From assembly GCF_041361345.1 (NCBI RefSeq), contig NZ_JBGKAD010000001.1, forward strand, positions 310,001 through 374,000: a stretch of DNA of 64,000 nt, written 5' to 3'. A program made the position numbers and the translations under genes. Under the pieces are notes generated by a model, which saw only the letters and a list, made by a program, of their open reading frames with translations, made no database searches and had not been told where the DNA came from. The number at the start of each line of letters is the position of its first letter. Position 1 is the stretch's first letter. Below, one piece after another: positions 8,658 through 17,103 of the stretch. The DNA is from Halobaculum sp. MBLA0147. Its GTDB lineage: Archaea; Halobacteriota; Halobacteria; Halobacteriales; Haloferacaceae.

Positions 8658-9675
8658 CGTCACCACCTCCCGTCTCGCCACCGTCCGGCCCGTCCAGCCG
8701 TCGTTCGAGTGCGGTCACCACACGCCGGAGTCGGCGGCGCGCCTCCGCCTCGGGGTCGAGCCACGCTCGGAGCCGAGCGAGGACTGGCACCGCGACGGAC
8801 TCCGAGAGCACCGCCGCCGCGAGGTCGTCGTCGGTCCAGCCCCCGGTCACGACGGCCTCCTCTGCATCCTTCGGGTTCCCGACGGTCCGTTCGATCGCGA
8901 CCGCGGTCCCGCGGAGGTCGTCGGCGATCGCCTCGAGGTCCCGCGGATGTCGCACCTGCTCGAAGGTCCGATCGACGGCGTCGCCGGTCACGGTGCCGTC
9001 CGGCACGCTCACCGTCTCCGGTGGGTCGCTCCGACGGGCGTCCATCGTCGCGTCGGTGGTCGACGACGGGGCGGCACCGACGCGTGCCATCGCCGTCGCG
9101 AGCAGCCCGACGAGCCCGCCGACGGCGGCCAACAGCAGCGTCCCGTCGAACTCCCGGGTGGCGTCGACGAGCGGTTCCGTGGCGGGTACCGTCTCGATCA
9201 GACGGTCGGGTGCCGTCGCGACCGCCGCCGCGACGACCAACGCCGCGACCCCCGTCGCTGCGACCGCGGTCCACAGCAGTCGACGAGCGCGACTCCGCGC
9301 CTGCCCCGCGTCGGCACTCCGGCGGGTCGTGTCGCGTTGCCGGTCGGTCGCGTTCCCGCCACCCAACGTCGTCCCGTTCGCGTTCCCGCCGCCGAGGCTC
9401 GCACCACTCGTACTCCCACCTCCGGGGGTCGCACCGCCACCTGTGGTACCACCACCGAGAGTCGCACCCTCCCCGCCGTCGCGGTTCCCACCGCCGAGGG
9501 TCGTCCCCGCACCGATTTCGTCGGCCCCGTGGCCCGCTGACTCGGACTCGTCGGCCACACTCTCGGGGTCGCCACCCGCTCCACCGGACTCGTCGGCCAC
9601 ACTCTCGGACTCGCCACCCGCTCCACCGGACTCGTCGGCCACGTCCTCGGACTCGCGGTCGTGATCGTCGCTCAC
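8650..9675 (-). CDS. Repeat-rich haloarchaeal membrane protein
   Basis: A 341-residue protein between the transglutaminase and DUF58 genes, overlapping each (GTGA with the former). Residues 1-110 are low complexity: acidic repeats of the type ESVADESGGAGG, then glycine-rich repeats with GATLGGG and GTTLGGG. Two membrane helices follow (near residues 134-152 and 172-190), then a soluble C-terminal region of about 130 residues that includes RHPRDLEAIADDLRG. Small proteins of this layout are regular partners in haloarchaeal DUF58 operons (DUF7269, from memory). The biochemical role is unknown. Confidence 0.7.
   Translation of the reverse strand: MSDDHDRESEDVADESGGAGGESESVADESGGAGGDPESVADESESAGHGADEIGAGTTLGGGNRDGGEGATLGGGTTGGGATPGGGSTSGASLGGGNANGTTLGGGNATDRQRDTTRRSADAGQARSRARRLLWTAVAATGVAALVVAAAVATAPDRLIETVPATEPLVDATREFDGTLLLAAVGGLVGLLATAMARVGAAPSSTTDATMDARRSDPPETVSVPDGTVTGDAVDRTFEQVRHPRDLEAIADDLRGTAVAIERTVGNPKDAEEAVVTGGWTDDDLAAAVLSESVAVPVLARLRAWLDPEAEARRRLRRVVTALERRLDGPDGGETGGGDGE
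9557..9640. repeat. 42-bp in-frame tandem repeat, two copies
   Basis: Two nearly identical 42-bp units (starts 9557 and 9599) encode the VADESGGAGG repeats in the N-terminus of the membrane protein gene. The period keeps the frame. Confidence 0.85.
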
Positions 9676-12600
9676 CGGCCGTCACCTCCCGTCGTCGACT
9701 CGTCGGTACTGCCGTCACCGTCGCGTCCGGTGAGTGCCGCGACGAGTTCCGAGACGGACTCGACGTGTGTGTTCGGGTCCGCGTCGCCGTACTGGACCGC
9801 CCGGTAGGCGTCTCTGAGTCGCCGGACCGGTTCGGCCGGGAGCCCGTCGCGCTCGACGGCCCACCGCGCCACCTCGCCCGGCGTCGCCGTCCGGGTGCGC
9901 CGCAGCGAGACGACACCGAGGAACTGCCGCCACGCGGCACGGATCACCTGCGCCGCTCGCGGCTCCTCGCGGTCTCCGTCTGCCTCGCCCACCCCACCGG
10001 ATCCGACGGCGGTCGCTCCGTCGGGGTCGTCCGCGAACAGTCCGACGACCCACACCCGAAGTCCGACGAGAGTCGACACGATCCCGGCTCGGACGGTCTC
10101 GGCCGCACCGCGCAGCAGCGTCGCGACCCGTCCCGGCAGAGCGATCAGTGCGAGGCGGCCGGCCCAGAGGTCCGCGAGTACGCCCCGCACGGCGTCGACC
10201 ACCCGCCCGACGGCGTCGACTACGGCGATCAACGCCGACACGACCGCACGGACGGCACCGCCGACCACCCGTCGGAGGAATCCGACGGCGTCGCGCCCGG
10301 ACACGTCCCGTCGCCGTGCGAGGACGACACCACCGACGACGAGTGCGCTCACCACTACGCCGACCCCGGCGAGCGACGCGAAGATCCCGGAGACACTCGT
10401 CGTGGCCGCCTGCCCGAACTGCGTCGCCCGGACACTCGCCGTGTCGGCGATCGGGAGTCGCGCGGTCGTGGTGCCGTCGACCCCGGTGGGGGCGACGGCG
10501 CGTCCGTTCAGAGTCACGTTCGCGCCGTCGACCGACTCGTTCCCGAGCGTCGTCGAGACGGTCACGGGTGCGAACGGGAGCGCGAGCGGCCAGTCGACGC
10601 GCGTCTCGACGGCGAGCCGATCGATCTCCACCGTCCGATTCCCGACGACGGCACCGCGCCGCACCGTCACCGTGTGGTTCCCCGGCTCGGCCGGGAGCCG
10701 GAGGCGGACGCGCCCCCGACGGTCCGTGCGGCCGACCGGCTCGCCGTCCACCTCGACGGTCGCCTCGCGAACCGGCACGTCCGCGACCGTCGCCACGACG
10801 GTCACCGTCTGTCCGCTTCGTGCGTCGCCGACGACGGAGAGCGTCGCCCGCGTCTCCACCGGGTACGTCGTCGTGTTCGTGTCACTCCCGTCGGGATCCA
10901 GAGTCGCCGCGCGCGCCGCATTCTGTCGGTCGACGGCCGCCGTGTCCGCCGTGTCCGCCGCGGTCTGGTCGTCGAGACTCGCCGTCTCTCTCGTAGTCTG
11001 CCCGTCGGGGCTCGACACCTCGAAGGAGAACTGCACGTCGGGGGTCGACACCTCGAAGGAGAACTGCACGTCGGGGTCGGAGGCGACTCCGCCGTCCGCC
11101 AGCGTCGACTGGTTCGTCGCCGAGGGGCCGTCCGTGTCGGTGACGGTGACGTTCAACGACGAGACGTACGGGACGGTACCGACGACGGTGCCGTTCTCGC
11201 CGGTCGTCCCGACGAGTTCGTCCTCGAACCGGACTTCGACCCCGGACTCGGGCGTGTCGCCACGCGTCACGGTGACGGTGACGGTCGCCCCCGGCACCGC
11301 CGTGCGGTTCAACGACACCGACAGCGGCGGCGGTGCGTCGGCCGTGCCGTCTCCGTCCGAGCCGTCACCTTCGTCGCCGGACTCACCCTCGCCGTCGGTC
11401 CCGTCGCCGGACCCGTCCTCGTCGTCACCCTCGCCGGTGCCGCCGTCGGTGGGTGTCCCGTCGTCGGTCGGTGTCGACTCCCCGCCGGATCCGTCCGTCG
11501 GCGTCGAGTCGCCGTCCGAGTCGTCGGTCGGCGTCCCCTCGTCGGTCGGTGTCTCGTCGCCTCCCGACCCGTCTCCGGGTGTCGAGTCGCCGGGTGTCTC
11601 CCCGTCTGGAGTCGAGCCGTCCGGTGTCGATCCCTCTGGATTCCCGCCGGGTGTCGCCGTCGAGCCGTCCGGGAGCCCCGGCGTCCCAGTCGCCGTCCCA
11701 CCCTCGGCCGTTCTCGGGCCACCCGGTGTCCCGTCGGCGGTGCCGGCCGTCCCCGACGGCGTGCCGGTGAGGCCACCCGTGGTGCCGTTCGGCGTCACGC
11801 CGTCCGACCCGTTCGGGAGCGAGCCGTTCGTCCCGCCGTCCGGCGGCGTCGCCGACGGCACCTCGGCCCGGCCGTCCGCGTCCTGCCGCGACGCGTTCGG
11901 CGAGAACGACTCGCCGGGCGACCCGGTCTCGGTGGGACTGTAGTCGCTCGCGGAGCCCGTCTCGTTCTGGAACGAGCGCCGTTCGGCCGCCAGCCGACTG
12001 CTCCCGGGTGTCGGGTCGAACCGGACCCACCCGACCTCCGGGAAGTACACCTCCACCCAGGCGTGGGCGTTCATCGCACGGACGGTGTACTCGTTGGGGC
12101 CCGTCTGCTGCCCCGTCGAGTAGCCGACGACGTACCGCGCCGGCACTCCCTGCGTGCGCAGCATCGCGACCATCGCTGTCGCGAAGTACTCGCAGTAGCC
12201 GGTCGCCATCTCGAAGACGAACTGCGAGGCGACCGTCCCCGCCGCCGGGTCGTGGGTCGCGTCCAGCGAGTACTCCTTGTTCGCCTCCAACCACTGCTCG
12301 ATCGCGACCGCGGTGTCGTACGCCGTCCCACTGTCGGCGGTCAGGTTCGTCGTGAACCGGTCGAGTCGGTCGGTCCCCGGCTCGTCGGGGAGGTTCAGGT
12401 ACCGCTCGCGTACCTCCGCCGGGTAGTTCCGCCCCGCGGCCCGCAACACCGCCGGCTCCCGTGCCGGCGCGTACGAGACCCCCTCGTACGTCGTTCCGGG
12501 TGAGAGTCGCTCGGTGGTCGACAGCGACACGCCCGGCCGCAACTGTGTCTCGACCGGTGTGTCGACCCGGGCCGGGCGCCACACGGTCGCGAGTGCGGTC

Positions 12601-13148
12601 GCCGACTGTCGCAGTTCCACGCGGTACCGCACGCGCTCGCCACGCAGCGGCCCCGACTCGACCCGCCCGTCGAACGGCCGCGCGTCGCCGGCCCGCTCGA
12701 ACCCCTGACCGGTGTAGCGGCCGTACGCACCCGTCCGCCAGTACCCCGGTTGGGTGCTCTCGACGATCATGTGCACTTCGGTGCTCTGGTTGCGCAGCGG
12801 ACTGTCCCCCGGTGCACCGGGCGCCGTCTGCCCGCCGACACTCGTCGTGTCGGTCGCCGAGAGAGCGCCGAACTGTGACCCAGACAGCGATCCGGCGGCG
12901 TCCGCAGCCCCGGACGCGCCGCTCGCACCGCTCGCGGCACTGGCACCGCTCTGGAACGGTGCCAGCGAGAGCGCCGGGGGACTCCCGGCACCCAACACGG
13001 CCGGCACCGCCGCCGCCGCCACGACGAGCGCGGCGGCGGTCAACAGCACGACCACGACACGTCCCCACTCGCGACGCCCGGAGAGTCTGACCCCCGTCTC
13101 TCTCGTCCCGCCGTCGGTCGCGGCGGGGCCGTCGTCGGCGTCGGTCAC
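9672..13148 (-). CDS. Transglutaminase-like surface protein with DUF4129 tail
   Basis: A 1158-residue protein, first gene of the operon. The GTG at 13148 is preceded by GGAGGTGG, which decides the start over a longer open frame. Order: membrane helix (about 29-54), an extracellular region, and a transglutaminase core with Cys319 (GYCEYFA), His362 (NAHAWVEVYF) and Asp378 (WVRFDPTPG), the full catalytic triad. A long Thr/Pro/Ser/Gly/Asp linker comes next, probably glycosylated, then beta-sandwich domains of the carboxypeptidase-regulatory type (VEVDGEPVGRTDRRGRVRL), a second helix (GVGVVVSALVVGGVVLA) and a cytoplasmic DUF4129-like end (TPGEVARWAVERDG). It probably cross-links or processes surface proteins. 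Confidence 0.9.
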   Translation of the reverse strand: MTDADDGPAATDGGTRETGVRLSGRREWGRVVVVLLTAAALVVAAAAVPAVLGAGSPPALSLAPFQSGASAASGASGASGAADAAGSLSGSQFGALSATDTTSVGGQTAPGAPGDSPLRNQSTEVHMIVESTQPGYWRTGAYGRYTGQGFERAGDARPFDGRVESGPLRGERVRYRVELRQSATALATVWRPARVDTPVETQLRPGVSLSTTERLSPGTTYEGVSYAPAREPAVLRAAGRNYPAEVRERYLNLPDEPGTDRLDRFTTNLTADSGTAYDTAVAIEQWLEANKEYSLDATHDPAAGTVASQFVFEMATGYCEYFATAMVAMLRTQGVPARYVVGYSTGQQTGPNEYTVRAMNAHAWVEVYFPEVGWVRFDPTPGSSRLAAERRSFQNETGSASDYSPTETGSPGESFSPNASRQDADGRAEVPSATPPDGGTNGSLPNGSDGVTPNGTTGGLTGTPSGTAGTADGTPGGPRTAEGGTATGTPGLPDGSTATPGGNPEGSTPDGSTPDGETPGDSTPGDGSGGDETPTDEGTPTDDSDGDSTPTDGSGGESTPTDDGTPTDGGTGEGDDEDGSGDGTDGEGESGDEGDGSDGDGTADAPPPLSVSLNRTAVPGATVTVTVTRGDTPESGVEVRFEDELVGTTGENGTVVGTVPYVSSLNVTVTDTDGPSATNQSTLADGGVASDPDVQFSFEVSTPDVQFSFEVSSPDGQTTRETASLDDQTAADTADTAAVDRQNAARAATLDPDGSDTNTTTYPVETRATLSVVGDARSGQTVTVVATVADVPVREATVEVDGEPVGRTDRRGRVRLRLPAEPGNHTVTVRRGAVVGNRTVEIDRLAVETRVDWPLALPFAPVTVSTTLGNESVDGANVTLNGRAVAPTGVDGTTTARLPIADTASVRATQFGQAATTSVSGIFASLAGVGVVVSALVVGGVVLARRRDVSGRDAVGFLRRVVGGAVRAVVSALIAVVDAVGRVVDAVRGVLADLWAGRLALIALPGRVATLLRGAAETVRAGIVSTLVGLRVWVVGLFADDPDGATAVGSGGVGEADGDREEPRAAQVIRAAWRQFLGVVSLRRTRTATPGEVARWAVERDGLPAEPVRRLRDAYRAVQYGDADPNTHVESVSELVAALTGRDGDGSTDESTTGGDGR
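11012..11077. repeat. 33-bp direct repeat, two near-perfect copies
   Basis: Units at 11012-11044 and 11045-11077 differ only at the last base and encode DVQFSFEVSTP twice in the transglutaminase protein. Such identity points to a recent duplication. Confidence 0.9.
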
Positions 13149-13314
13149 ACCCCCACCTCCGACGCAGTCGTCGCTTCGTCTCTCACTGTCGTGGGACGAG
13201 CACCGACGCGTAATCAGTTTGTGGGTCCCCACCGTGCCTGCGGGACCACGCTGTCTCCCTCCGCCACTCCTCGGCCGGTCGTGACGGTACGTCCAACGGA
13301 GAGTGGTCGTGCCG

Positions 13315-13364
13315 ACGCGTCGCATGGCGTGCTGACGCGTCGCATGGCGTGCCGGCGCGTCGCA
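13315..13364. repeat. 20-bp tandem repeat, 2.5 copies
   Basis: ACGCGTCGCATGGCGTGCTG at 13315-13334 is repeated with one or two changes at 13335-13354, and a half copy follows at 13355-13364. It lies between the divergent transglutaminase operon and the DUF5820 gene, just upstream of the TATA-like TTTACT at 13370. Confidence 0.85.
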
Positions 13365-13396
13365 GGTGGTTTACTCGCGCAGGCGGACGGGGAGAC

Positions 13397-13807
13397 GTGA
13401 GCTTCGAGTCACGCGAGCTACCCGCCGGCTGGCAGGTGTGGAACGACGAGCGGGACGGCCGCGCGATCCTGGCGTTCCGTCCGGACGTGTTCGACGGCGG
13501 CGACCTCCCGGCGGAGTGTATGCCGACGATCTACCTCGCGAACGGGCCGCGAACCCGGCGGCCGGGCCCCAGCCACCGCCCGTCCGACGAGTGGCACGTC
13601 ACCCTCTACCTCGAACCCGAGATCGAGGCCAGCAGCGAGGTGTTCGACGATCGCCCGGCCGCCGTCGACGGCGCTCTCGCCGCCGCCGACCGCTTCGTCG
13701 CCGGCGAGGTCGACTACCGCGAGTTGTACCAGGTGCCACGCGAGGACTATTTCGCGGAACTGGATCGGGTCCTCGAGCACCCGCCGACGGACGACGACGA
13801 AGACTGA
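13397..13807 (+). CDS. DUF5820-type haloarchaeal protein
   Basis: A 136-residue soluble acidic protein. The sequence (LPAGWQVWNDERDGRAILAF, then CMPTIYLANG, then VTLYLEPEIE and LYQVPREDYF) matches what I recall of the haloarchaeal family DUF5820, whose function is unknown. The GTG at 13397 has a TATA-like TTTACT 22-27 bases upstream, consistent with a leaderless message. No catalytic motif or membrane segment is visible, and there is no operon partner. Confidence 0.7.
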   Translation: MSFESRELPAGWQVWNDERDGRAILAFRPDVFDGGDLPAECMPTIYLANGPRTRRPGPSHRPSDEWHVTLYLEPEIEASSEVFDDRPAAVDGALAAADRFVAGEVDYRELYQVPREDYFAELDRVLEHPPTDDDED

Positions 13808-13852
13808 GAGACGGCGAGCTCGTGGCGGCGAGACTGCCGAGAGCGAGGCGCC

Positions 13853-14044
13853 TCAGAGACGCGGTGGCTCCTCGTCGAGGATCTCTTCGAGGGCGTCGCG
13901 AAACAGTTCGAGGTTCTCCTCGGAGTCCGGTTCCGTCGCCGCCTTCGTGCCGGGGAGGTTCGTCTGCTTCGCGAGTTCGATCTTCCCCGAGAGCCCCGCC
14001 TCGTCTTCGACGATACTGTAGTACTCCATGAGTTTCTCGCCCAC
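13853..14044 (-). CDS. Small acidic partner of the V4R protein
   Basis: A 63-residue protein (MGEKLMEYYSIVEDEAGLSG to the C-terminus) with no Cys pair and no membrane helix; it looks like a short helical, acidic protein. Its GTG follows the V4R gene's stop by 3 bases with GGAGGTGTGA upstream, so the two are almost certainly one operon. I do not recognise the family. Position suggests it passes on, or responds to, the V4R sensor's ligand state. Confidence 0.65.
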   Translation of the reverse strand: MGEKLMEYYSIVEDEAGLSGKIELAKQTNLPGTKAATEPDSEENLELFRDALEEILDEEPPRL

Positions 14045-14047
14045 CTG

Positions 14048-14656
14048 TCACACCTCCGCGTAGAAGTCTTCGAGCGCCGCCACGTACGGATCGGCACGCT
14101 CGCCCCACTCGTCCAACGGCTTGATCACCCACTCGCAGACGTCGTCACCCATCCCGACGCACTTCTCTTCGAGTTCGAGAACGGGCTCGCCCATGAAGCC
14201 GGAACACCACGCCGAGCCGTACCCCATCAGACTCCAGCACACCGGGTGGTCGCTCTCACCGTTGTGGATGACGTGTTGTTGGGCTTCGTAGGAGTTGTGC
14301 CACTCGCCGCGGAAGTAGAACTCATCCGCCTCGCGGTCGTACGACATCTCCAGAGGTTCGACGGCGACGATCCCCTCCTGGGTGTGGACCGCCGGGCCGA
14401 CTTGCAACAGTTCGTCGGGCGTGTCCCAATCGTACCGCGTCTCCATCTGCAAGTAGTCGGCGTACCCCGACTGGAAGCCGAACTGCAACAACAGGTCGCG
14501 CGCCTCGTCGATCCCGACCGAGTCGATCAACTGTTGTCTGAGCAACCCGATCGCGTCGGCGTTGAACGTCACCATCCGGTTGGTGTGGAACACGTTCACG
14601 CCGGCCTGTGCCCCGTACTGTAAGTCCGATTCGAGATCGAAGTCCTGTGCCTGCAC
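14048..14656 (-). CDS. XylR-N/V4R ligand-sensing protein
   Basis: A 202-residue stand-alone sensor. Residues 15-125 (MVTFNADAIGLLRQQL, then GFQSGYADYLQME) match the XylR_N-type activator region that precedes V4R domains in aromatic-responsive regulators. Residues 135-180 form the V4R domain, with GYGSAWCSGFMGEPV, then EEKCVGMGDDVCEW carrying the two conserved Cys that can bind metal. No DNA-binding or ATPase domain is attached, unlike XylR/DmpR. Family knowledge: V4R binds small hydrophobic molecules or zinc. The start is the GTG at 14656. The 63-residue protein downstream is its likely partner. Confidence 0.82.
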   Translation of the reverse strand: MQAQDFDLESDLQYGAQAGVNVFHTNRMVTFNADAIGLLRQQLIDSVGIDEARDLLLQFGFQSGYADYLQMETRYDWDTPDELLQVGPAVHTQEGIVAVEPLEMSYDREADEFYFRGEWHNSYEAQQHVIHNGESDHPVCWSLMGYGSAWCSGFMGEPVLELEEKCVGMGDDVCEWVIKPLDEWGERADPYVAALEDFYAEV

Positions 14657-14846
14657 GAACTGTGCCTCGCGCCGTCGGATAGTGAAGGTTACGACGAGTT
14701 ATCGGTAGAAATACTCTCCAGTTGTCGATTTAGACTCTGTATAAGATCGTCGAAGAAAGGTGCTGAGCCGGTCTGGCGGACGCGGCCGTGTCTGGGAGAG
14801 TTCGTCTGCCCGGTTCGCGAGCCCGTGCCCACCGTTCCCCACGGCA

Positions 14847-14852
14847 CTTATC
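14847..14852 (+). promoter_or_regulatory. TATA-like box for the UPF0179 gene
   Basis: CTTATC sits 25-30 bases before the ATG at 14877. Confidence 0.5.
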
Positions 14853-14876
14853 GGGTGTCGTCGGCAACGGTGGTGT

Positions 14877-15326
14877 ATGCCCACCGTCACACTCGTCGGG
14901 ACCCGTCTCGCGGAGCCCGGCACGGAGTTCGTCTACCAAGGGGAGTCTACCGCCTGCGAGGGGTGTCCGTACCGCGGACAGTGTCTCAACCTCACCGAGG
15001 GCCGCCGCTACGAGGTCACGGACGTTCGGGAGAACACCCAGACGCTGGAGTGTGCCGTCCACGACACCGGCGTCCGCGCCGTCGAGGTGGAACCGGCGTC
15101 GGTCACGGCGAACGTCCCGTCGAAGGCCGCCTACGCCGGCAGTAAGGCGAGTCTCGCCGGGCCGTGTCCCCACGTCGAGTGTCCGAGTCACGACTTGTGT
15201 GAACCCGACGGCGCCGACTTCGACGCGGAGTACCGCATCGAGGAGGTCCACGGCGACCCGCCACACGACTTCTGCGCGCTGGATCGCGAGTTGACGCAGG
15301 TGGAGTTCGAACCCGAGGAGGGGTGA
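14877..15326 (+). CDS. UPF0179 family protein
   Basis: A 149-residue archaeal protein of unknown function. It shows the family's cysteine pattern: CEGCPYRGQC near residues 24-33, a Cys in LECAVHD, then CPHVECPSHDLC near residues 99-110 and a last Cys near HDFCALD. These are likely metal or Fe-S ligands. The ATG at 14877 has a TATA-like box at 14847. Conserved across archaea, it stands alone here, divergent from the V4R sensor. Confidence 0.85.
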   Translation: MPTVTLVGTRLAEPGTEFVYQGESTACEGCPYRGQCLNLTEGRRYEVTDVRENTQTLECAVHDTGVRAVEVEPASVTANVPSKAAYAGSKASLAGPCPHVECPSHDLCEPDGADFDAEYRIEEVHGDPPHDFCALDRELTQVEFEPEEG

Positions 15327-15344
15327 CGCCGGTCGGCCGTCGCG

Positions 15345-15818
15345 TCAGTACCGGTACAGCGAGACGACGAGTGGGAGTTTCCCGTACATCCAGACGGCGA
15401 CCGGGAGGCCGACGATGGACACCGAGAACAGCCACGCGCCGGCCATCCAGAGGGCACTCGCCCACCACCCGACGAAGAGGAAGTAGACCCCACGGACGAG
15501 GAGCGACCGCTGCTCTCTCCGCCCGGCTCGTACGGTCACCTCGCCGTCCGCGTCGATTACCTCGTTCTCGATCGGTCAGGCCTTCAGCGAGACGATCCAC
15601 GGCACCTCGTCGATCGTCTTCAGCCCGAGGGGCATCCCGATCACGGTGACGTTCGGGACCCACGCGACCGACAGTCAGAGGGCTCTCGGCCAGCTCCCGA
15701 CGAACACGAACGACAGGGCGTGGACGATCAGCGAGGGTGACTCGTCCCGACGCTCGGCCTCGACGCTGGCCTCTCGATCCACGGACTCGTCCGTCGGGTT
15801 CCGGTCGTCTGGTGGCAC
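15345..15818 (-). pseudogene. Two-repeat YccF-like membrane protein broken by two TGA codons
   Basis: One frame runs from a likely GTG at 15818 to the stop at 15345 but is interrupted by TGA at 15677-15675 and 15578-15576. Reading through gives two YccF-type inner-membrane repeats: LIVHALSFVFVGSWPRAL, then LSVAWVPNVTVIGMPLGLK, and again LLVRGVYFLFVGWWASALW, then MAGAWLFSVSIVGLPVAVW. The first TGA aligns with the Trp of ALWMAG in the second repeat, so a TGG codon has become TGA. The last 64 codons from 15539 could still be translated alone as one repeat. Family knowledge: YccF proteins are small membrane proteins of unknown function. I call it a decayed gene. Confidence 0.7.
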
Positions 15819-15943
15819 GGTACTGTGTTGGGTCTGGAGGAAGATCACCGCTTCGGTGGGGTGGGCGGGTGTGAGTGGGTGGTGGGTCCGTCGTCTGTGT
15901 TTCTCGGTCACGTGGTGTCGTCGGTGGTACTCGAGTTCGCTCT

Positions 15944-16285
15944 CTACAACCACTCTTCGGTGACGTACTCCAGTGTCACCTGTTCCTGTGGGATGTACGT
16001 CGCCATCTCGTCGACGATATCACCGACCTCCCGCGCAGAGAGACTTCGATCTCGTTGGGCCAACACACCAGCCGTATCTGAGGGGTCTATCTCGGTGAAG
16101 AAGTCGTCGTCTTGTGTCAAGACGAGTCGATCCATCTCACGGGAGTACGCCGCTAGTCGTGCGTCGGGATCTCCCTCGTTCAGTGCAGACACCTCCGGCA
16201 CGCGCTGTACGTCGTGCTCGAGTTTCCGGAGGTAGTTCACCGTCGCCAACTCGATGTTCTCGTCGCAGAGAATCCGATACGACAT
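15944..16285 (-). CDS. DUF5615 PIN-like toxin
   Basis: A 113-residue protein starting MSYRILCDENIELATVNYLR, the characteristic PIN-like opening with an early Asp-Glu. DDDFF in VLTQDDDFFTE supplies the second acidic cluster. Family knowledge: DUF5615 proteins are Mut7-C/PIN-type RNase toxins encoded beside DUF433 antitoxins. It follows the antitoxin by 6 bases. Some family members lack the Lys often seen near RLVLT; whether this one cleaves RNA cannot be told from sequence. Confidence 0.85.
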   Translation of the reverse strand: MSYRILCDENIELATVNYLRKLEHDVQRVPEVSALNEGDPDARLAAYSREMDRLVLTQDDDFFTEIDPSDTAGVLAQRDRSLSAREVGDIVDEMATYIPQEQVTLEYVTEEWL

Positions 16286-16291
16286 CCCGTC

Positions 16292-16573
16292 TCACTCACG
16301 TACTTCGTCGGGGTCGGTCGTCAGGTGCTCGTGCTCCTCGAAGGCGCGTTCACGGCGCTTCTCGATCTCTCGCATCTCCCTCGGGTGGTCGTGGTAGTAC
16401 GTCAGCGCACGGTACACGTCGCCCACGTCGAGGTCGTGCCGGTCCGCGACCGTCCGTGGCTCCAAGCCGCGTTCCTCGACACGCTTTTGAATCCACTGGA
16501 CGGTGATCCGTCGCCCCTCGATGTGGGGCTCGTCGTGTACCTCGTGGACGATGCGACGCGTCTGCTGGCTCAT
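16292..16573 (-). CDS. DUF433 antitoxin
   Basis: A 93-residue protein with the DUF433 helix-turn-helix: VHDEPHIEGRRITVQWIQKR, then VEERGLEPRTVADRHDLDVG and ALTYYHDHPREM. The family acts as the antitoxin and probable autorepressor of the neighbouring DUF5615 toxin. The antitoxin-first order with a 6-base gap is typical of type II pairs. The ATG is at 16573. Confidence 0.85.
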   Translation of the reverse strand: MSQQTRRIVHEVHDEPHIEGRRITVQWIQKRVEERGLEPRTVADRHDLDVGDVYRALTYYHDHPREMREIEKRRERAFEEHEHLTTDPDEVRE

Positions 16574-17103
16574 CTCGTCTCTGTGTTGGTCGTTCTCTCT
16601 GAAAAGTCACCCGGCGGTGTGGTTCGCGTCACGCCGGGACTACGTTGAGACACTCGTTCGACTGCTTCCCACTCCGCGGCCATCTCCTCCATTATGTCCA
16701 CGAGTCCCGCCGATTGTTCACGTCATCAGCCAGTGGGCGATCAGCAGTTGATGGATGACTGCTTTCGAGCCTCTGATCGGATGCGGCCGAAGTGGGACGA
16801 GATACACTCCTCTGACGGAACCACCTACGGTGAGATGACCATACGGAAGGTCCGTCGAACCAACAGTGACACCTTCGGAGGGAGATACGTGGAAAGAGGA
16901 TAGATGTTCGAGAGTGTGGTCACTTCACCCCCACCTGTGTTATCTCGCCGGTCATCAATTGAGGCACACGGGGTGCTTCCCATATACGGTATATCTCGTA
17001 CAATCCCTCCATACAACCCTATGACGATCGGGGAGCGAAAATCACAAAATCCAGCCACACATTCTGTCTATTAACGACCTACGGTACACCTCTCCAAACC
17101 ACT
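16574..17103. other. Gene-poor stretch left of the AT-rich gene
   Basis: I see no convincing gene in these 530 bases. Short frames such as 16694-16903 have no family resemblance. GC falls steadily towards the right. The left copy of the 23-bp direct repeat is at 16931-16953, and a TATA-like TATTAAC at 17069-17075 precedes the next gene. Confidence 0.5.
16931..16953 (+). repeat. 23-bp direct repeat, left copy
   Basis: CCACCTGTGTTATCTCGCCG and three further bases recur at 17777 with one mismatch. The two copies flank the AT-rich membrane protein gene. Confidence 0.85.

Noticed and set aside
6840-12503. 1887-codon plus-strand frame across the DUF58 operon
   Set aside because: It is opposite four coherent overlapping genes with clear domains, and it reads as Arg/Pro repeats without any family motif.
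15576-15677. UGA recoding as Trp or selenocysteine in the YccF gene
   Set aside because: TGA is used as the normal stop throughout the window and nothing resembling a recoding element is seen; simple decay explains the two TGA codons.
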